A stretch of DNA of 64,000 bases from Rhinopomastus cyanomelas (GCA_013400115.1 VXBP01008523.1:517350-581349); one strand, 5' to 3'. Shown: positions 24,801 to 35,760, counted from the first letter of the stretch. The notes: a model not told the origin generated them from the sequence alone. Made by a program: numbers and translations.

Positions 24801-26434
24801 ATCCCACAGTCAAGCTCTGGAACCACGTCCTGGCTTCAGCGCAGCGGATCCACGCATCCCCCCACCCACCACTGCGCCCAGTCTGTGGGGCAGCAGTGGG
24901 GCACCCACCACCTGTCAAGCGATGCTGGGGTGTGGGGACACCAGGGAGGGCCATGTCCTGGGCAAGGGTACCAAGACCACTCACCCTGCGAGCAGCACAG
25001 GGCAGAGGGTCCAAGATGGGTCTCCTGGGGTGCCCCATTGCCAGGCTGGATGGGGCTGGGAAGAGCTCTGGCTGTGGGGATACAACCTGTCCATGCCCAG
25101 GGCCTCCCCGCACTTGACCCTATGAAGCAGCAAGTGGAAATCCCGTGGGTCGGGCTGATGCCAAAGAGCTTTGGGATCCCTGAGTGCTGCCCCAGCCTTT
25201 GAGCCGCTATGCCAGGGCCCCCGTGGCGTGGGGTGATGGGGACAGAGGGCACCAAGCGAGGGGGAAGGTGTGAAGTCCGCTCTGGAAGAGCTGAACCGGC
25301 TCCGCAGTGCTGGGAAGGGCTGAGGGACCCCTGGACTGGGCATTTGGGTCACTCCCTGCATGTGAAGAGCCCCTGAAGCCCCCGGAGAGGGGTGTGGGCT
25401 GAAAAGCCCCTTCTCATCACCATCGACCACCGTTCCCAGCTCACGAAGCTCTGGAGTGGGACTCAGCCACTCCCACAACCCCATCTCGGAAAGCAAGATA
25501 CCCCCTCCCCTGGAGGGGGTTTTGTGGGGGGCAGCCAGCCTCAACCCATCCCGGGGCACCGAGGGGTGGGATGTCGGGACGGGGGGTACCATGCGGGACC
25601 CCAGGCACTGCCTCCCGCTATAGCAGCCCGACGGGGCCGGGGGAGGAACAACACGGGGCCAGACACCGGGCAGCTGCCACCGCCTCTTCACCGGAGCCTC
25701 CCGGTAAACCAGGCTCAGCCCCGACGGGGGAAGGAGGGCGGGTGGGGGGGAATCGGAGAGCTGTAACAGCACCGGGACCCCGAACCACCCCCTCCCCAGA
25801 CACCTGCTGGTGTCGGCACCGGGGAACGGCGGCCTCGACGGCGCAGAGCGGGCGNGAAGGATGTCTGTGTCCCCAGGGCTGTACCCTGCAGGGGGACCCC
25901 AACAGCGAGGGGGAGGTTTGGGGGTTCCCCTTGTGTTTGGGGTGCGGAAGCAGGGGTGGAAGAAGGGTCCGTGTAGACCCCGAGGTGTGGGGGACAGTGG
26001 GGGTCTGGGTCCTGAGCAGACCAGCCCCCCAGCCCCATCCCTCCTACACCCCTGCCCCTTCCCCACACCGACTCACCCACCCTGGCGTGAACCCCTCATC
26101 TGCTTCCTCCCACCCTCCTCCGCCAGCCCCACCTCCAGCCGGGGTCAGATTGGTGTTATTTGGCCCTTTTTGCCTTCGATTCCCAAACGAAAATTCCCTA
26201 CCCATCTGCCAAGAGGATCTGGGTGTAGTCAGGACCCCAAGCCACCACCCCACTCCACTGGGGATGTGGGACTCACTGCTGTCCCCACCTCTCCAGCCAC
26301 AGCCCCTTAAGCTGTATCCATCCTGGGGCTGAGCAGCTGGGACNCCGGTGCCCCCCGGTGCCCCCCCGGCTCTTACCGTGCGCGGCGACAGGGCTGCAGA
26401 GGACGAGCAGGCAGAGCAGCGGCCGCAGCGGCAT
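18819..26434 (-). CDS. FSTL3: Follistatin-like 3 (FLRG), secreted activin/TGF-beta antagonist
   Basis: Secreted glycoprotein that binds activins, myostatin and related ligands. Exons in transcript order: 26377-26434 (signal peptide), 23655-23840, 20884-21099, 19366-19593 and 18819-18871; total 246 aa, close to mammalian FSTL3. Residues 1-19 are a signal peptide (MPLRPLLCLLVLCSPVAAH). Residues 20-81 are the N-terminal domain (CWLQQGKEAKC, then ECCANGNVDVAWSN, ending FLGLVTCHPCK). Residues 82-153 are follistatin domain 1 (CGSDGYTYRDEC) and 154-229 domain 2 (CVVDQTGSAHCV, then LCGNNNVTY). The tail is acidic (ADDAEENYV). Having only two follistatin domains and no heparin-binding segment separates it from follistatin. 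NYS and NVT are possible N-glycosylation sites. Introns carry three CR1 fragments. Exon 1 lies on a 105-base island (26345-26449) between two Ns, so its surroundings are unreliable. Confidence 0.97.
18940..19151 (+). mobile_element. CR1 LINE 3' fragment
   Basis: Shares GAGGCTGGACAGGA, GGGCAACCTGGGCTGGGGAG and GGTCTCTTCCAGCCCTGTGA with the CR1 at 4395-4800 and ends in the octamer-like GATTCTATGGTTCTGTGA. It is in FSTL3 intron 4, antisense to the gene. Confidence 0.85.
19152..19226 (+). repeat. Repeat shared with 4801-4887, directly after a CR1 end
   Basis: CCCAGATGGGCAACTTGAGA through GGCTGTCACTGG matches the sequence after the CR1 at 4801-4887 apart from substitutions and a gap of roughly 17 bases. 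Both copies begin at the CR1 3' terminus, so the repeated unit is longer than a standard CR1 tail. Confidence 0.75.
19227..19312 (+). mobile_element. CR1 LINE 3' terminal fragment
   Basis: GGATGGCCCTGCTCACTGCC to a GGATCCAACCCAACACATTA segment and GATGGTTCTATGA is another CR1 3' end, immediately after the shared flank repeat. In FSTL3 intron 4, antisense. Confidence 0.7.
19695..19965 (+). mobile_element. CR1 LINE 3' fragment
   Basis: Contains AGGAGAAATCTCTTCCCTGA, GGTTGGAACAGGCTGCCCAG and GTTCAAACACCAAGGAGCTG, all CR1 tail phrases, in sense orientation on the plus strand. In FSTL3 intron 3, antisense to the gene. Confidence 0.85.
21403..21477 (+). repeat. Homopurine tract, 75 bases with one interruption
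   Basis: A/G-only tract broken by a single T at 21459, followed by an A-rich run (21483-21499). It lies in FSTL3 intron 2; on the transcript strand it reads as a pyrimidine tract. Confidence 0.9.
26014..26343. repeat. Duplicate copy 1 next to FSTL3 exon 1
   Basis: 330 bp that match 26451-26780 at a constant offset of 437 with about three substitutions. It ends at the N at 26344. Read as overlapping contig ends, or two alleles, placed either side of the short exon-1 contig. Confidence 0.93.
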
Positions 26435-26450
26435 GGCCGGGCTGGGACCN

Positions 26451-26780
26451 GAGCAGACCAGACCCCCAGCCCCATCCCTCCTACACCCCTGCCCCTTCCC
26501 CACACCGACTCACCCACCCTGGCGTGAACCCCTCATCTGCTTCCTCCCACCCTCCTCCGCCAGCCCCATCTGCAGCCGGGGTCAGATTGGTGTTATTTGG
26601 CCCTTTTTGCCTTCGATTCCCAAACGAAAATTCCCTACCCATCTGCCAAGAGGATCTGGGTGTAGTCAGGACCCCAAGCCACCACCCCACTCCACTGGGG
26701 ATGTGGGACTCACTGCTGTCCCCACCTCTCCAGCCACAGCCCCTTAAGCTGTATCCATCCTGGGGCTGAGCAGCTGGGAC
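26451..26780. repeat. Duplicate copy 2 next to FSTL3 exon 1
   Basis: Second copy of 26014-26343, starting right after the N at 26450. See the first copy. Confidence 0.93.
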
Positions 26781-28289
26781 CAGGTCACCCTTCTCTCTGG
26801 CCTCAGCTGAAGTCACGTTTTCCAGTGGGATGGGACCCTGGCCAGAGGCCCCCAGGACCTTGCACCACCCCTCCAGCCAGTGCCAGCTCAGGGGGAGCAG
26901 TTTGGATTGGCATGGGATGAGGCTGGATGCAGCCTTGGACCAGTGAGACACAGAGCAGCCCAGGTTCCACAGCCCAGGGGGAGTAGGGTGTGATACCAGT
27001 GCCAGCACGGGCAGAGCTGCGATGTCCCCTGTCACCTCCATGTCCCCTGGTACCACCACATCCCCATCCTTCCCTCTGTCCTAGCGTCAAGTCCCAGGCA
27101 AGGGCATGTTGACTCTCCACCAAGGCTGATCTTCCCCTCCTTCTCCCCATAGAACCCCTAAGAGGGGACAGGAATGAGGAAGGCTGGGTTGACCCCAGCT
27201 GGCACCAGTCTGAGCCTCAGGGCTTTGATGGAGGAGCCCTCAGGCCTTGCCCTGGCACCTTGGGGCACTGAGTGCCTGGGCAGAGACCCCTGGGTCAGTG
27301 CAGCATCTGCTGCCCTAGGGGTGGATGGGGCTGGCAGCCGCAGCTCTGCAGGCTTCTGGCGAACTCTGGGCACTGATGTTCCCATCCCCATCGCTGTTGC
27401 TGGCCAGCGCGACCCTGGCTCGCGTTGCTGGCCTCAAGCGGTTGCCCATGTAAGGGCAGGGGTTGGGGAACCGGGGCTGTGTGTCCGGGAGACGAGCGGG
27501 CGGTGATGCGCTGGCTCACCCGCTCCAGCATGGAGGAGTCGCTGGAGGCCAGCGAGGGATTTCCCTGGCTTCAGAGCAGCATTGCACAACCTCTCCTGGC
27601 GGGGAAGGGGTCGGCCCTGGCTCCGCTGCAGCAGCTGCAAGGGAGCAGCCGGGCTCCCGCTCGCCTGACGTGGGGCAGGAGGAGCCTGGGCAGCTCGAGA
27701 GAAGCTCGACCCAAGCTCCTGCCTCCTCACCAAGGCCTGACGGTGCCAGCTCAGAACCCTGCTGAGACCCCCTCCCCTGCTCCCGGGGTTCCCTGCTCGC
27801 CCCCTGAGCCGCTGCGGCAGCCCTGGGGAGCGCCGTCGTGCCCAGGGTGGCGCCTGAAGCTGGGGCAAAGGCTGCTTCTCAGGGGAGCAGACCTCCTCTA
27901 ACCAGTCTGCTGCGGGGGCCGCTGCTCCCGCTCCCCTCCGCCCCGCAACCCTGGGTCCCGGGTGCTGACCCAACCCCAGCGGCACCAGCGGGAGCCTCTG
28001 AGAAACCGACTTCGGCCAGGACCGCTGCACCGGGGGGAATCAAAGGAGCCCTCGAGTGGGGCAGGGGCTGGGGGCGGTGGGGGGAGCCACAGCGGGGACA
28101 AAGGAACCCTTTGCCTGGCCTTGAATGGCAGCCTCAGAGCTGACCTTTCCGTCTGGGTGCCGGCACTGTGGGGGTCGGGCAGCGCCTGCCCCAGCTCTGG
28201 CTGCCGCGGGACTTCAGACGGGGGGTGCAAGAGCCAACCGACCCCTCCCCACCCCAAACCCCCGCTGCTCCATTCTCTTCCCGAGCCGC

Positions 28290-28405
28290 CGGGCTCCTTT
28301 AAGGAGGGAATCTCGCCTCTCTCATCAGTTCAGGCTAATTAAACGCTGCTAAACCAATTAGAGCTGCAATTTGCAACAAGACATTCAATTGAGCAGTTTC
28401 ACACA
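28290..28405. promoter_or_regulatory. AT-rich patch, possible conserved non-coding element
   Basis: AT-rich patch inside GC-rich DNA with repeated homeodomain-type TAATTA/CAATTA cores (GGCTAATTAAACG, CCAATTAGAG, TTCAATTGAG). Its complex, non-repetitive sequence is what vertebrate enhancers often look like. No conservation data are available to me. Confidence 0.3.
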
Positions 28406-28909
28406 GAGCCCAGGGTCAGGGCACGGGCCGAGCGGAGGTTCACAGCAGATGGCTGGATCCTGCCTCGGGCAGCTCCCTGCGCGGCTTTCGGCTGCTCTCT
28501 CCGGGAGCAGGCGATCCCGGCCCAGTTAGGCAGCCGGGTGCCCCAGTCTCCTCCGTGCGAGTGGAGATGCCGCCAGGCATCCCGTCGGCGGAGGTACCGT
28601 GGGGAACACAAACCCCGCCCAGGACAGGACCAGCTCGGTATGTGCAGCCCCACGGCACACGGGCCCTCCAGCCCGGGGGGAGCTGCCTCTCTGACCCCGG
28701 GGCTGGGTTTTCTCTGCCGGATCCCCACGGCTCCAGCCGGATAAACTGGGGAGATGCTGGTGGCTCACAGCTGCATCACTGGGCACCGGGGAGAGAGTGG
28801 TGGAGCCGCACGATCTGCCCCCCTCGACAGCCCGGCCGGCCGCGCTCCACCCGCAGCGCTGACAGGCTGCTTCGCCCCGCGCCCCGAGGCGGCGGCGTCA
28901 CCGCTCCCT

Positions 28910-29055
28910 GCCTCAGTTTCCCCATCTGCTGTGGCGAGATAATGCTGGAGCGCTTGATCCGGCGCTATCTCACAGGACGGTTGCAGGGATTAGTTAACCA
29001 GCGTTTGGAGGAGCTTTGAAGATGAAAAGCCGTGAACAAGTGCCAAGAAGTGCTG
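28910..29055 (+). mobile_element. Probable ancient MIR/CORE-type SINE remnant
   Basis: CCTCAGTTTCCCCATCTG, then GATAAT, CTATCTCACAGG, a GATTAGTTAA stretch, CTTTGAAGATGAAAAGC and AAGTGC occur in the same order as in the core and 3' half of MIR-like SINEs of amniotes. It is heavily diverged and the tRNA-like head is not evident. Confidence 0.55.
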
Positions 29056-29478
29056 AGCTGGATTCTCCTCGCCGAGTAATCGTTTCATGTTCCTGGGACA
29101 CTTCCACCGGGGCAGAGGAAGCAGGGCAGGGCGGTGGAGCTGGGGAGGGCAGCGGGGCGGGAGGCTCCTGCATCTTCCAGAGACCTGATTCCCCGGCCTC
29201 TCCGAGTCCTGATCCATCTCCCATCCTGGAGCCCCTGGCTCCACCGCTGTCCCCTCCCAGCTGGGCTCAGGGCTCTCAGCTCTCCTGAGCGGGGTCTGGG
29301 TGGCCCCAGCAAGAGCTGTGCTCACTGAGGGTCCCAGTGCTCCCCACACTGGGTGGGAGATGCTCCAGGCAGGTCCTTGCTGGTACCTGGGGCCAGGAAG
29401 TGAATTCAGCATGAGGCAAAAACTGGGAAAACTGGGATGTGGGAAAACTGTGGCCAGAGACGGGAGGCAGCAGGGACA

Positions 29479-29532
29479 TCTCATCCCAACCCATCCCATC
29501 CTATCCAGTCCCATCCTGTTCCATCCCGCCCC
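29479..29532. repeat. CATCC simple repeat
   Basis: Degenerate CATCC/CATCCCAT pentamer repeat, similar in type to that at 15711-15842. Confidence 0.85.
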
Positions 29533-29984
29533 GCAGGATGCTGCTGCCCATCCCAGGAGGGACTGTTTCCCCTCCCAATGGACAAGCAGATGTCTCCGGT
29601 CGCTGGCCCACAGCTGTCTCCGCTCCCCCGCTCTCCTGTCTGTGCAGATTTATGGCGGCGTTAATGAGCTCCTGGCAAACCCGTCCTGCTGCCCCCACAG
29701 CTGGCTGAGCCCTGCAGCTCAGGGGTCAGCAGGGCTCCCCGCACCCCGTGAGGCTGCGGGCAGCCCCAAATCCCTGCAGGAGCCACAGGCCACCTGCTGA
29801 TGACCAGCAGAGCAGGAGGGCTTCAGCCGCCCACCACACCAAGAGCTTCCACCTCCCACTCCAAGCTGGGAATGACCTCCCCAAGGAAGGTGATGCAGGA
29901 GAAGAAGCCACAGATACAAATGGGGAGGGAACAGCGGCCGTGAACCCCGTGCATTATCCTTCACCCCTCTAGGAGCAGAGGAAA

Positions 29985-30228
29985 TCGCTGCAAGCTGCAC
30001 CAGGGGAGGATCAGGCTGGCTGCAGGGAAGAATCTTTTACCCCAAAGGGTCATCAGACCCTGACCCAGGCTACCAAGGGCAGGTCTGGAGCCTCCATGTC
30101 CGGAGGGACTGAAGCGCCATGTGGAGCTGGTGCTTAGGGACAGCGTTAGGGGGCCCCTGGCAGTGCTGGGGCCGACGTTGGACTTGAGGAGCCTCAAAGT
30201 CTCTTCCAACTACAGAGAACCCGGGACT
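29985..30228 (+). mobile_element. CR1 LINE 3' fragment
   Basis: GGGAGGATCAGGCTGGCTGC, GGACAGCGTTAGGGGGCC and the ending CAAAGTCTCTTCCAACTACA correspond to a diverged CR1 tail in plus orientation. Confidence 0.65.
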
Positions 30229-30844
30229 GAGCGATCCCATGGGGGCAGACAAGGACAATGCTTCAGGCACCCCCAGGGAAGCTGCAGCAGGGACCACCTT
30301 TGTGCCCAGTCCCTGGCCACCCCCTGCTCAGGGTTTGTGCTCCATCCCCACAGCAGCTGCAGTGGAGCTGGGGCTCGCGTGGCCCCACCGCAGTGACACC
30401 CCTCTGAGTAACCTCCACGGAGCCGCCAAGTAAACAGCCCTGAGTCAGCGGCTGCGCCGGCCGTGCGGTTTCCCCAGTTAAAGGCTTCCTCTGCTGCAGC
30501 GGGAGGAAGGACCTGACCCAGCCTCGAGGGAAGAGCTGGCAGCATCATCGAGCCTGAGAAGACCATGTGGGGCTGAACTGGGTCCAGGGGATCTGCGAGT
30601 GGGGAGAACCTCCTAGGGTGTCCGGTCACACAGAGGTGCTGCTGGGGGAGGCATCAGGATGGGCAGCGACCGCTCTGCTGGACTTTGCTCCAGGAGCAGG
30701 TTGTGTTGATGGGACAGACAGGCTGCTAGTTGTCCTCCTCCTGTTCCGGCCAGACTGACCTGGCAGCACCAGCCCTTGCTGGGAGAAGGAGGTTTCCACT
30801 ATGGGCTGTGATGACGACAGCTGCTGCAGCCATGGTTGGGCAGA

Positions 30845-31006
30845 GCCAACCTGGGGCATCTCATTCCCACCAGCCTGGGGTATCCCATCCCCCTCAGCCT
30901 GGGGTATCTCATCCCCCCCAGCCTGGGGTATCCCATCCCCATCAACCTAGAGCATCCTGTCCCCAAGAACCTGGGCCATTCCACCCCTACCAGCCTGGAG
31001 TGTCCC
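30845..31006. repeat. Tandem repeat, unit about 24-30 bp
   Basis: Five to six copies of a unit like CAGCCTGGGGTATCCCATCC followed by CC(A/C)T, with later copies diverging. Gives repetitive open frames (SHPPQPGV) on the plus strand that are not a gene. Confidence 0.85.
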
Positions 31007-31659
31007 CCAGCTGGGGGCTCTTCACAGCCAGAGGTTTGACTATTGGAGGTAAACATCCCCCCCCAAAAAGCCCCCGTGTGCCCCCCAGCCCTCCTGAGTC
31101 GAGGAGCCTCCTGGCTCACAGAGCCCCAGCTTGCAGTGAGTGAAAAAAACAAAACATGTTTTTCAGATTAAAATTTCCCTTGAAAAACAATGGCCTGGCT
31201 GCATCGCCGGGAGAGCGGAGCTCAGAGAAAAGGGGAAACAAACAGGACATTTTTGATGGAGCCCAAGAACCATCTCCCAGGAGCCTGAAATGCCTGAGCC
31301 CTCCGCACTGCCACTGCTCCCCCAGGCGAGTGGGATCCTGCTGTGGTGGCACAGCCGGGCACGATGCCTGCGGTGCTGCTAGCCTGCAAGATCCCAGTTC
31401 CAGGGGTGGGAGACACACAGCCACCAGCGTGGCCGAGACCTCACGGCTGGTGGCGATGCCGGGGCTCAGCCCGTGGCCGCTGCTCGTGGGCTATCAGGAG
31501 CAGGCAGGTACCTGCCAAGACGTGCAGCCTGGGGGTTGTGGTGGGGGGAGAGGAGGTGGGGGCTGTAAAATCTCCTCATCTGTCTGAGAGGAGAATTCAA
31601 AGGAGCCTGATTCAAATCCGCCGGGACACGACTGGCTTGGGGCTGGCAGACAGCCCCTG

Positions 31660-31740
31660 CAGTGTTTGTAACCCATCTCGCCGCCGCTTTCCTTTGAGTG
31701 GCCTCCAATTTATTAATTAAAATGGCAATTATCTGCGGAG
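31660..31740. promoter_or_regulatory. AT-rich patch, possible conserved non-coding element
   Basis: TTTGAGTGGCCTCCAATTTA followed by TTAATTAAAATGGCAATTA is an AT-rich, non-repetitive patch with several TAATTA cores in otherwise GC-rich sequence. Candidate enhancer only. Confidence 0.3.
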
Positions 31741-33289
31741 TGGGGTGGAGGGGAGCAGGGAGACCAGCTGCACCAGTTATTCTCACTTGGCAGGATCCGT
31801 GCAGGGAGCTGCTCAGGCTCTGAGAGCTGCTTCTGCTTTCCAGGGCTGGAGGCTGTCCTGGGATGGAGCGTGTGCCCGCAGCTGCCCCCGGCCCCTTGCC
31901 TGGCACAGCCCAGCCCCGGGCCGGACACTGAGTGGGCTTCAGCCACAGCAGCTGCTTTGTGTGGGGACTCAGAGCCCTGAGGCTGGGACCTTTGAGAATG
32001 GGGCTAACTGAGTCTCCAGAGAGTTGATGGCAGAGGTGGGGGACTGCATCCAAAGGTGCCTGGCCCTGGTGGGCAGGAGCCTGAGGGGCTGCAGCGGGGT
32101 GCCAGGTGGTTTAGGTGTCACCATCCATCCCCACCCGGACTCATCCAAAGAAACACTGTGGGATGGAGAGCTCAGGCTTCGGCAGGGGACGAGGGAGCTG
32201 GTGCCAGTGGACAGGCAGTGCCACGGGCAAGGGGCCCCCGCAGTGCCACGGTCACAGGCTCCTGCACCCAGGTTTAACCATCAGGATTTGCCTGGCCTCC
32301 CCAGGGCTCCCTGCAGGACACAGCGACACGGGGCCATCCCTGGCAGTGAGTCCCTCTGCCTGGTGCTGGCCGTTGGGGCAGGACGGGGAGCAGCCCCAAG
32401 GTGCCTGGAAAGCCAGCCGGTGCCACGGGGCGAGTCTGGCCCTGCGGTGTGTGGGCTCACACTGTGGCCCTGGGCTGGGGCACGTGCAGGCACATGCACC
32501 CGCTCCTACCCGTGCCCAGGCCCGCCGGCGGCTGCAGCTCGTGGCCACCCCTCGCCAGCGCCTGGCACGGTGGCACCGTCTGCATTAAGTAACGTCTGGG
32601 GACGTGAGCTCACAGCCAACACCCATGGCCCCGGCTGTGCAGGTGGCAGCGCTGGGTGCTGCGGGAACGAGACCTCATTAACTGCCACTGACCCTGTAAG
32701 GGTCAGTGTGTGGGCACCACGGCCTTGGAGGATCCCGAGTGGCAGCTACTGCAGTTCTCCTCACCTGGATATAGGCATCTCCCAGGTTTTTGCTCTTCCT
32801 GTGGAGCCCAGCCAGGTTCCACCCAAGTCCTGGATGGCAGTGGGGACCACCAGCCCCAGGCCACTTCACTGCCAAGCACTCACAGGTTTTATGGGCTCCT
32901 GTGAGCTCAGGGATCACAGAGGGCCTTGTGCCCCCTCCATAGGGTTGGGACCATGATGCAGAGCAGCCAGAGGGGCCTCCCACCCCGTCCTGTCCCCATG
33001 GACTGCAGACCCGGGGTATTTTCTGCTGCCCTTGGTGCAAACCCTCCCTCTTCGCCCGCCCTGCAGCTCGGCTCTGCCTAACGATGAATCGAAGGTAATT
33101 GGGATGGTGTCACCCCTTCGTCAGTCCTTAGGAACAGGATGAGCCGTCACCCCTTCCCGCAGCACCGTGGGAAAACCCTCCTGGCCGCTGCCAGCCCAGG
33201 GTGACTCAAATTCACTCCTGAGAGCCCTGGCTCCTCTTGGCCATGGGGAAGGGTCCTGGAGGTCTGGAGGTCAGGGCCACGGGTGAGCG

Positions 33290-33410
33290 CTGGATGGGAT
33301 GGGCTCAGGGTCGGGATGGGCTCAGGGTCAGGCTGGATGAGTTTAGACGGCACTTCCAGCCTTCACGATTCTGTGATTCCATGAACTTGAAGGTCTTTTC
33401 CAACCTAACC
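33290..33410 (+). mobile_element. Diverged CR1 3' terminal pieces
   Basis: Short tandem of GGGATGGGCTCAGGGTC, then AGGCTGGATGAG, CACTTCCAGCC and GATTCTGTGATTCCATGAA, followed by GAAGGTCTTTTCCAACCT. These are CR1 3' end phrases, fragmented. Confidence 0.55.
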
Positions 33411-33604
33411 CACGTTGCTGAAGCTGGCCTGGAGCTGCCTCAAGCACTGCAGAAGGGTCCTGGTGTGGGATCCTCTCTCCTCGCTCACTGTCAGGTCTCT
33501 GGAGGGTCCAGGGCTGTAGAGGAGACCCAGTGCAGGACCAGAGGCTGCAGGTCCTGAGCACTGGAGGAGCCCCCAAGCTGGGGACGAGGATGTCCTGTAG
33601 CGGA

Positions 33605-34070
33605 GGGTCGTGGAATCAGGGACTTCAAACCAGTGCCAACCCCCTGCCAGGGGCAGCAACAGCCCTCACCAGACCAGGGTGCCCAGAGCCCTGTCCAGCT
33701 TGCCCTTGAACACTGGCAGAGATGAAGCAGCCACAGCCTCCCTGTTCCAGGGCCTCAGCCCCCTCAACAGGGAGGGATTTCTCCCTCAGATTTAATCTCA
33801 GTCTCCCCTCTCTGAGCCTGAACCCAGCCCCCTTGTCCTAGCACCAGAGCCCCTCAGAAAAAGCTCCTCTCCATTTTTCCTGGAACCCCTTCAAGCACTG
33901 GAAGCAGCTCTAAGGTGCCCCCAGAGCCTTCTCTTCTCCAGCTGAGCAGCTCCAGTTCTCTCAGCCTGTTCCCAGGGCAGAGGGGCTCCAGCCCTTTGAT
34001 CATTCCTGTTGCCCCCTCTGGACCCCTAGCCCCACCATCCTGCCCCTGGACACTTACAGGGGGGTCCTCG
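33605..34070 (-). mobile_element. CR1 LINE 3' fragment (reverse)
   Basis: Starts with TCGTGGAATCAGGGACTTCA and continues through CCAACCCCCTGCCAGG, CAGCCTCCCTGTTCCAGG, TTGTCCTAGCACCAGAGC and CAGCTCCAGTTCTCTCAGCC, the reverse complement of the CR1 tail. The longest CR1 piece in the window. Confidence 0.85.
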
Positions 34071-34874
34071 CTCTGAGCTCCCTTTTAGTACAGCCCCCCA
34101 CAATCCCAGTCAGCCGACGGGCTCCGGGGTTCCTCTCGCCCGCGGGGTCAGGAGCTGTCTGGGCAGTGACCCCCTGTCCCCAGGTATCTCCCCCTCCAGG
34201 AAGCTTCATCCGGAGACGACTGCATCCGACGGGCTGGAGCTTCCAGCAGCTCCTGCGTCAGGGAATTCCAGAGGGACAAAGTCAGTGGGGCCGGATCCTG
34301 CCCTCCCCATCCCACAGCACCCAGCACCCAACCGATCAAGCGGCAACTTGTCCTCCCAGCGCGGAACTGGGAGAGGAGCAGCCCCGGCCCCGGGGGGAAG
34401 GGAACCTCCCCTAGGGTGGGAGATGCTCGTCTGGGGGCCGCGGGCAGCCGGGCTGGGCGACGCCAGACGGGTCCGGACCTCCCGCCAGTAACGGGACTGG
34501 GACGTGGTTTCCCCCCAAGGACCCCCCGGGGTCCCCCACGGTGGCAGATCCGTCCCCTGATCCCCGCCCCTGCAGCGGCCAGACCCCTCCAGCTGTGGCT
34601 CGGCAGCTGTTTCCCACCAGCTCGGAGCCTCAACCCCCATTCCCTGCGATCCCCTCGCCGCTGCCGGGTGAGAGGAGACCTTCGGGGTTCACTTCCCTGG
34701 TTTCCCGAGCCGCTTGGAGCTCGGAGGAGCCGGAGTGGCCAAACTCAGGCTGGAGGAGCCACCTGCTGGAGGGGACTAGGGGCTCGGGATGAGGGACCCG
34801 CGGCCCTGCTGACTCCAAACCCCAGCGCCCCACGGCCCCATCACAGTGGCCCCAACCCCCTAAAGCCCCCAACC

Positions 34875-35760
34875 GTGATGTAATTCTTTTTAACCCTCAT
34901 TTTACAGCCTCTTCTCCCCATTTTAAGTCTTTCTAAGTTTTTTTAATGGAGCAGTTTCCTCCTTTGCTCTCAGTCTACCCCATTCCAAAGACTCTTTCTC
35001 AATCTTTGGTTGTTTTTTAGCAAAAAAAGTCTCATTTTTAGATTTAAAGCCCCCCTTTCCAACCTCTGTCTCTTTTCAAGGGTCCTCTCCTTTCATTTTA
35101 ACTGCAAATCTTTCAGCCTGCAACCTCCCTCGATGCTCCGTCTCTCTCTCAAACCTCCTAATCAAAAGGCTCTTTTCATTTCCAAGTGAAACCCTTCCTT
35201 TTCCTGCCTTTTCCCAGTTTTATCTTTGATAATCTTGTAATTTAAAAGTCTCTTTTTCATTTCAAATTTCATTTATAAATTAAAACCAGGAACATTTTCA
35301 TCTTGAAGCCCCTTCTCCAGGCTTTTGCTGAATTATCTTTCTGTGAGAAATGAAATTGGCATCTGATTTTAAATCCAGAGGGGGGGTAACTTTAAAACCT
35401 CTTGTTAAAATTTTAAGTCCCTTTTTATAGCGTGTGAGTGACCACCTGAGGCTCTTTTTGAGGGGAAGGTGACACCGAGCACTGCACACGCGGGGTGTGG
35501 GGGCAGCTCAGGGAGGTGCAAATAGGGCTGGAAACGGCACCAATTGGGTAGGGAACCGCCAGGGAGACCTAGAGGGTAGCAGATAAAATTCTATTATTGA
35601 TAAAATTACACAGGACATGTAATTATGTGCCCTGTACTATTGATAATTTATACCCAGAGAAATCAATAAACTATAAACAGTACGAACAACACAAAATCAG
35701 ACAAAACACAATCAAATGTTAATAAATTCGCATTAAAATAGAGGGATACGAAACGGCAGG
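34875..35760. other. Pyrimidine-rich, AT-rich tract upstream of RNF126
   Basis: About 900 bases of abruptly lower GC. On the plus strand T and C dominate for the first 600 bases, and a phrase like TTTTAAGTCTCTTTTTCATT recurs in degenerate form near 34915, 35025, 35240 and 35415. The last part (35580-35700) is AT-rich with the near-palindrome AGGACATGTAATTATGTGCC and two copies of a TATTGATAA phrase. It matches no repeat family I recognise and no coding exon is visible. Confidence 0.6.

Noticed and set aside
24981..26066. Minus-strand open frame of 361 codons upstream of FSTL3 exon 2
   Set aside because: Contains an N, runs through duplicated sequence and shows no domain; GC-rich artefact.
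27160..28030. Overlapping open frames on both strands as a possible extra gene
   Set aside because: No splice-linked exons, no conserved motif, and in the synteny I know no gene lies between FSTL3 and RNF126.
35298..35489. Minus-strand open frame of 63 codons in the AT-rich block before RNF126
   Set aside because: Lys-rich only because of the T-rich plus strand; no splice context or homology.
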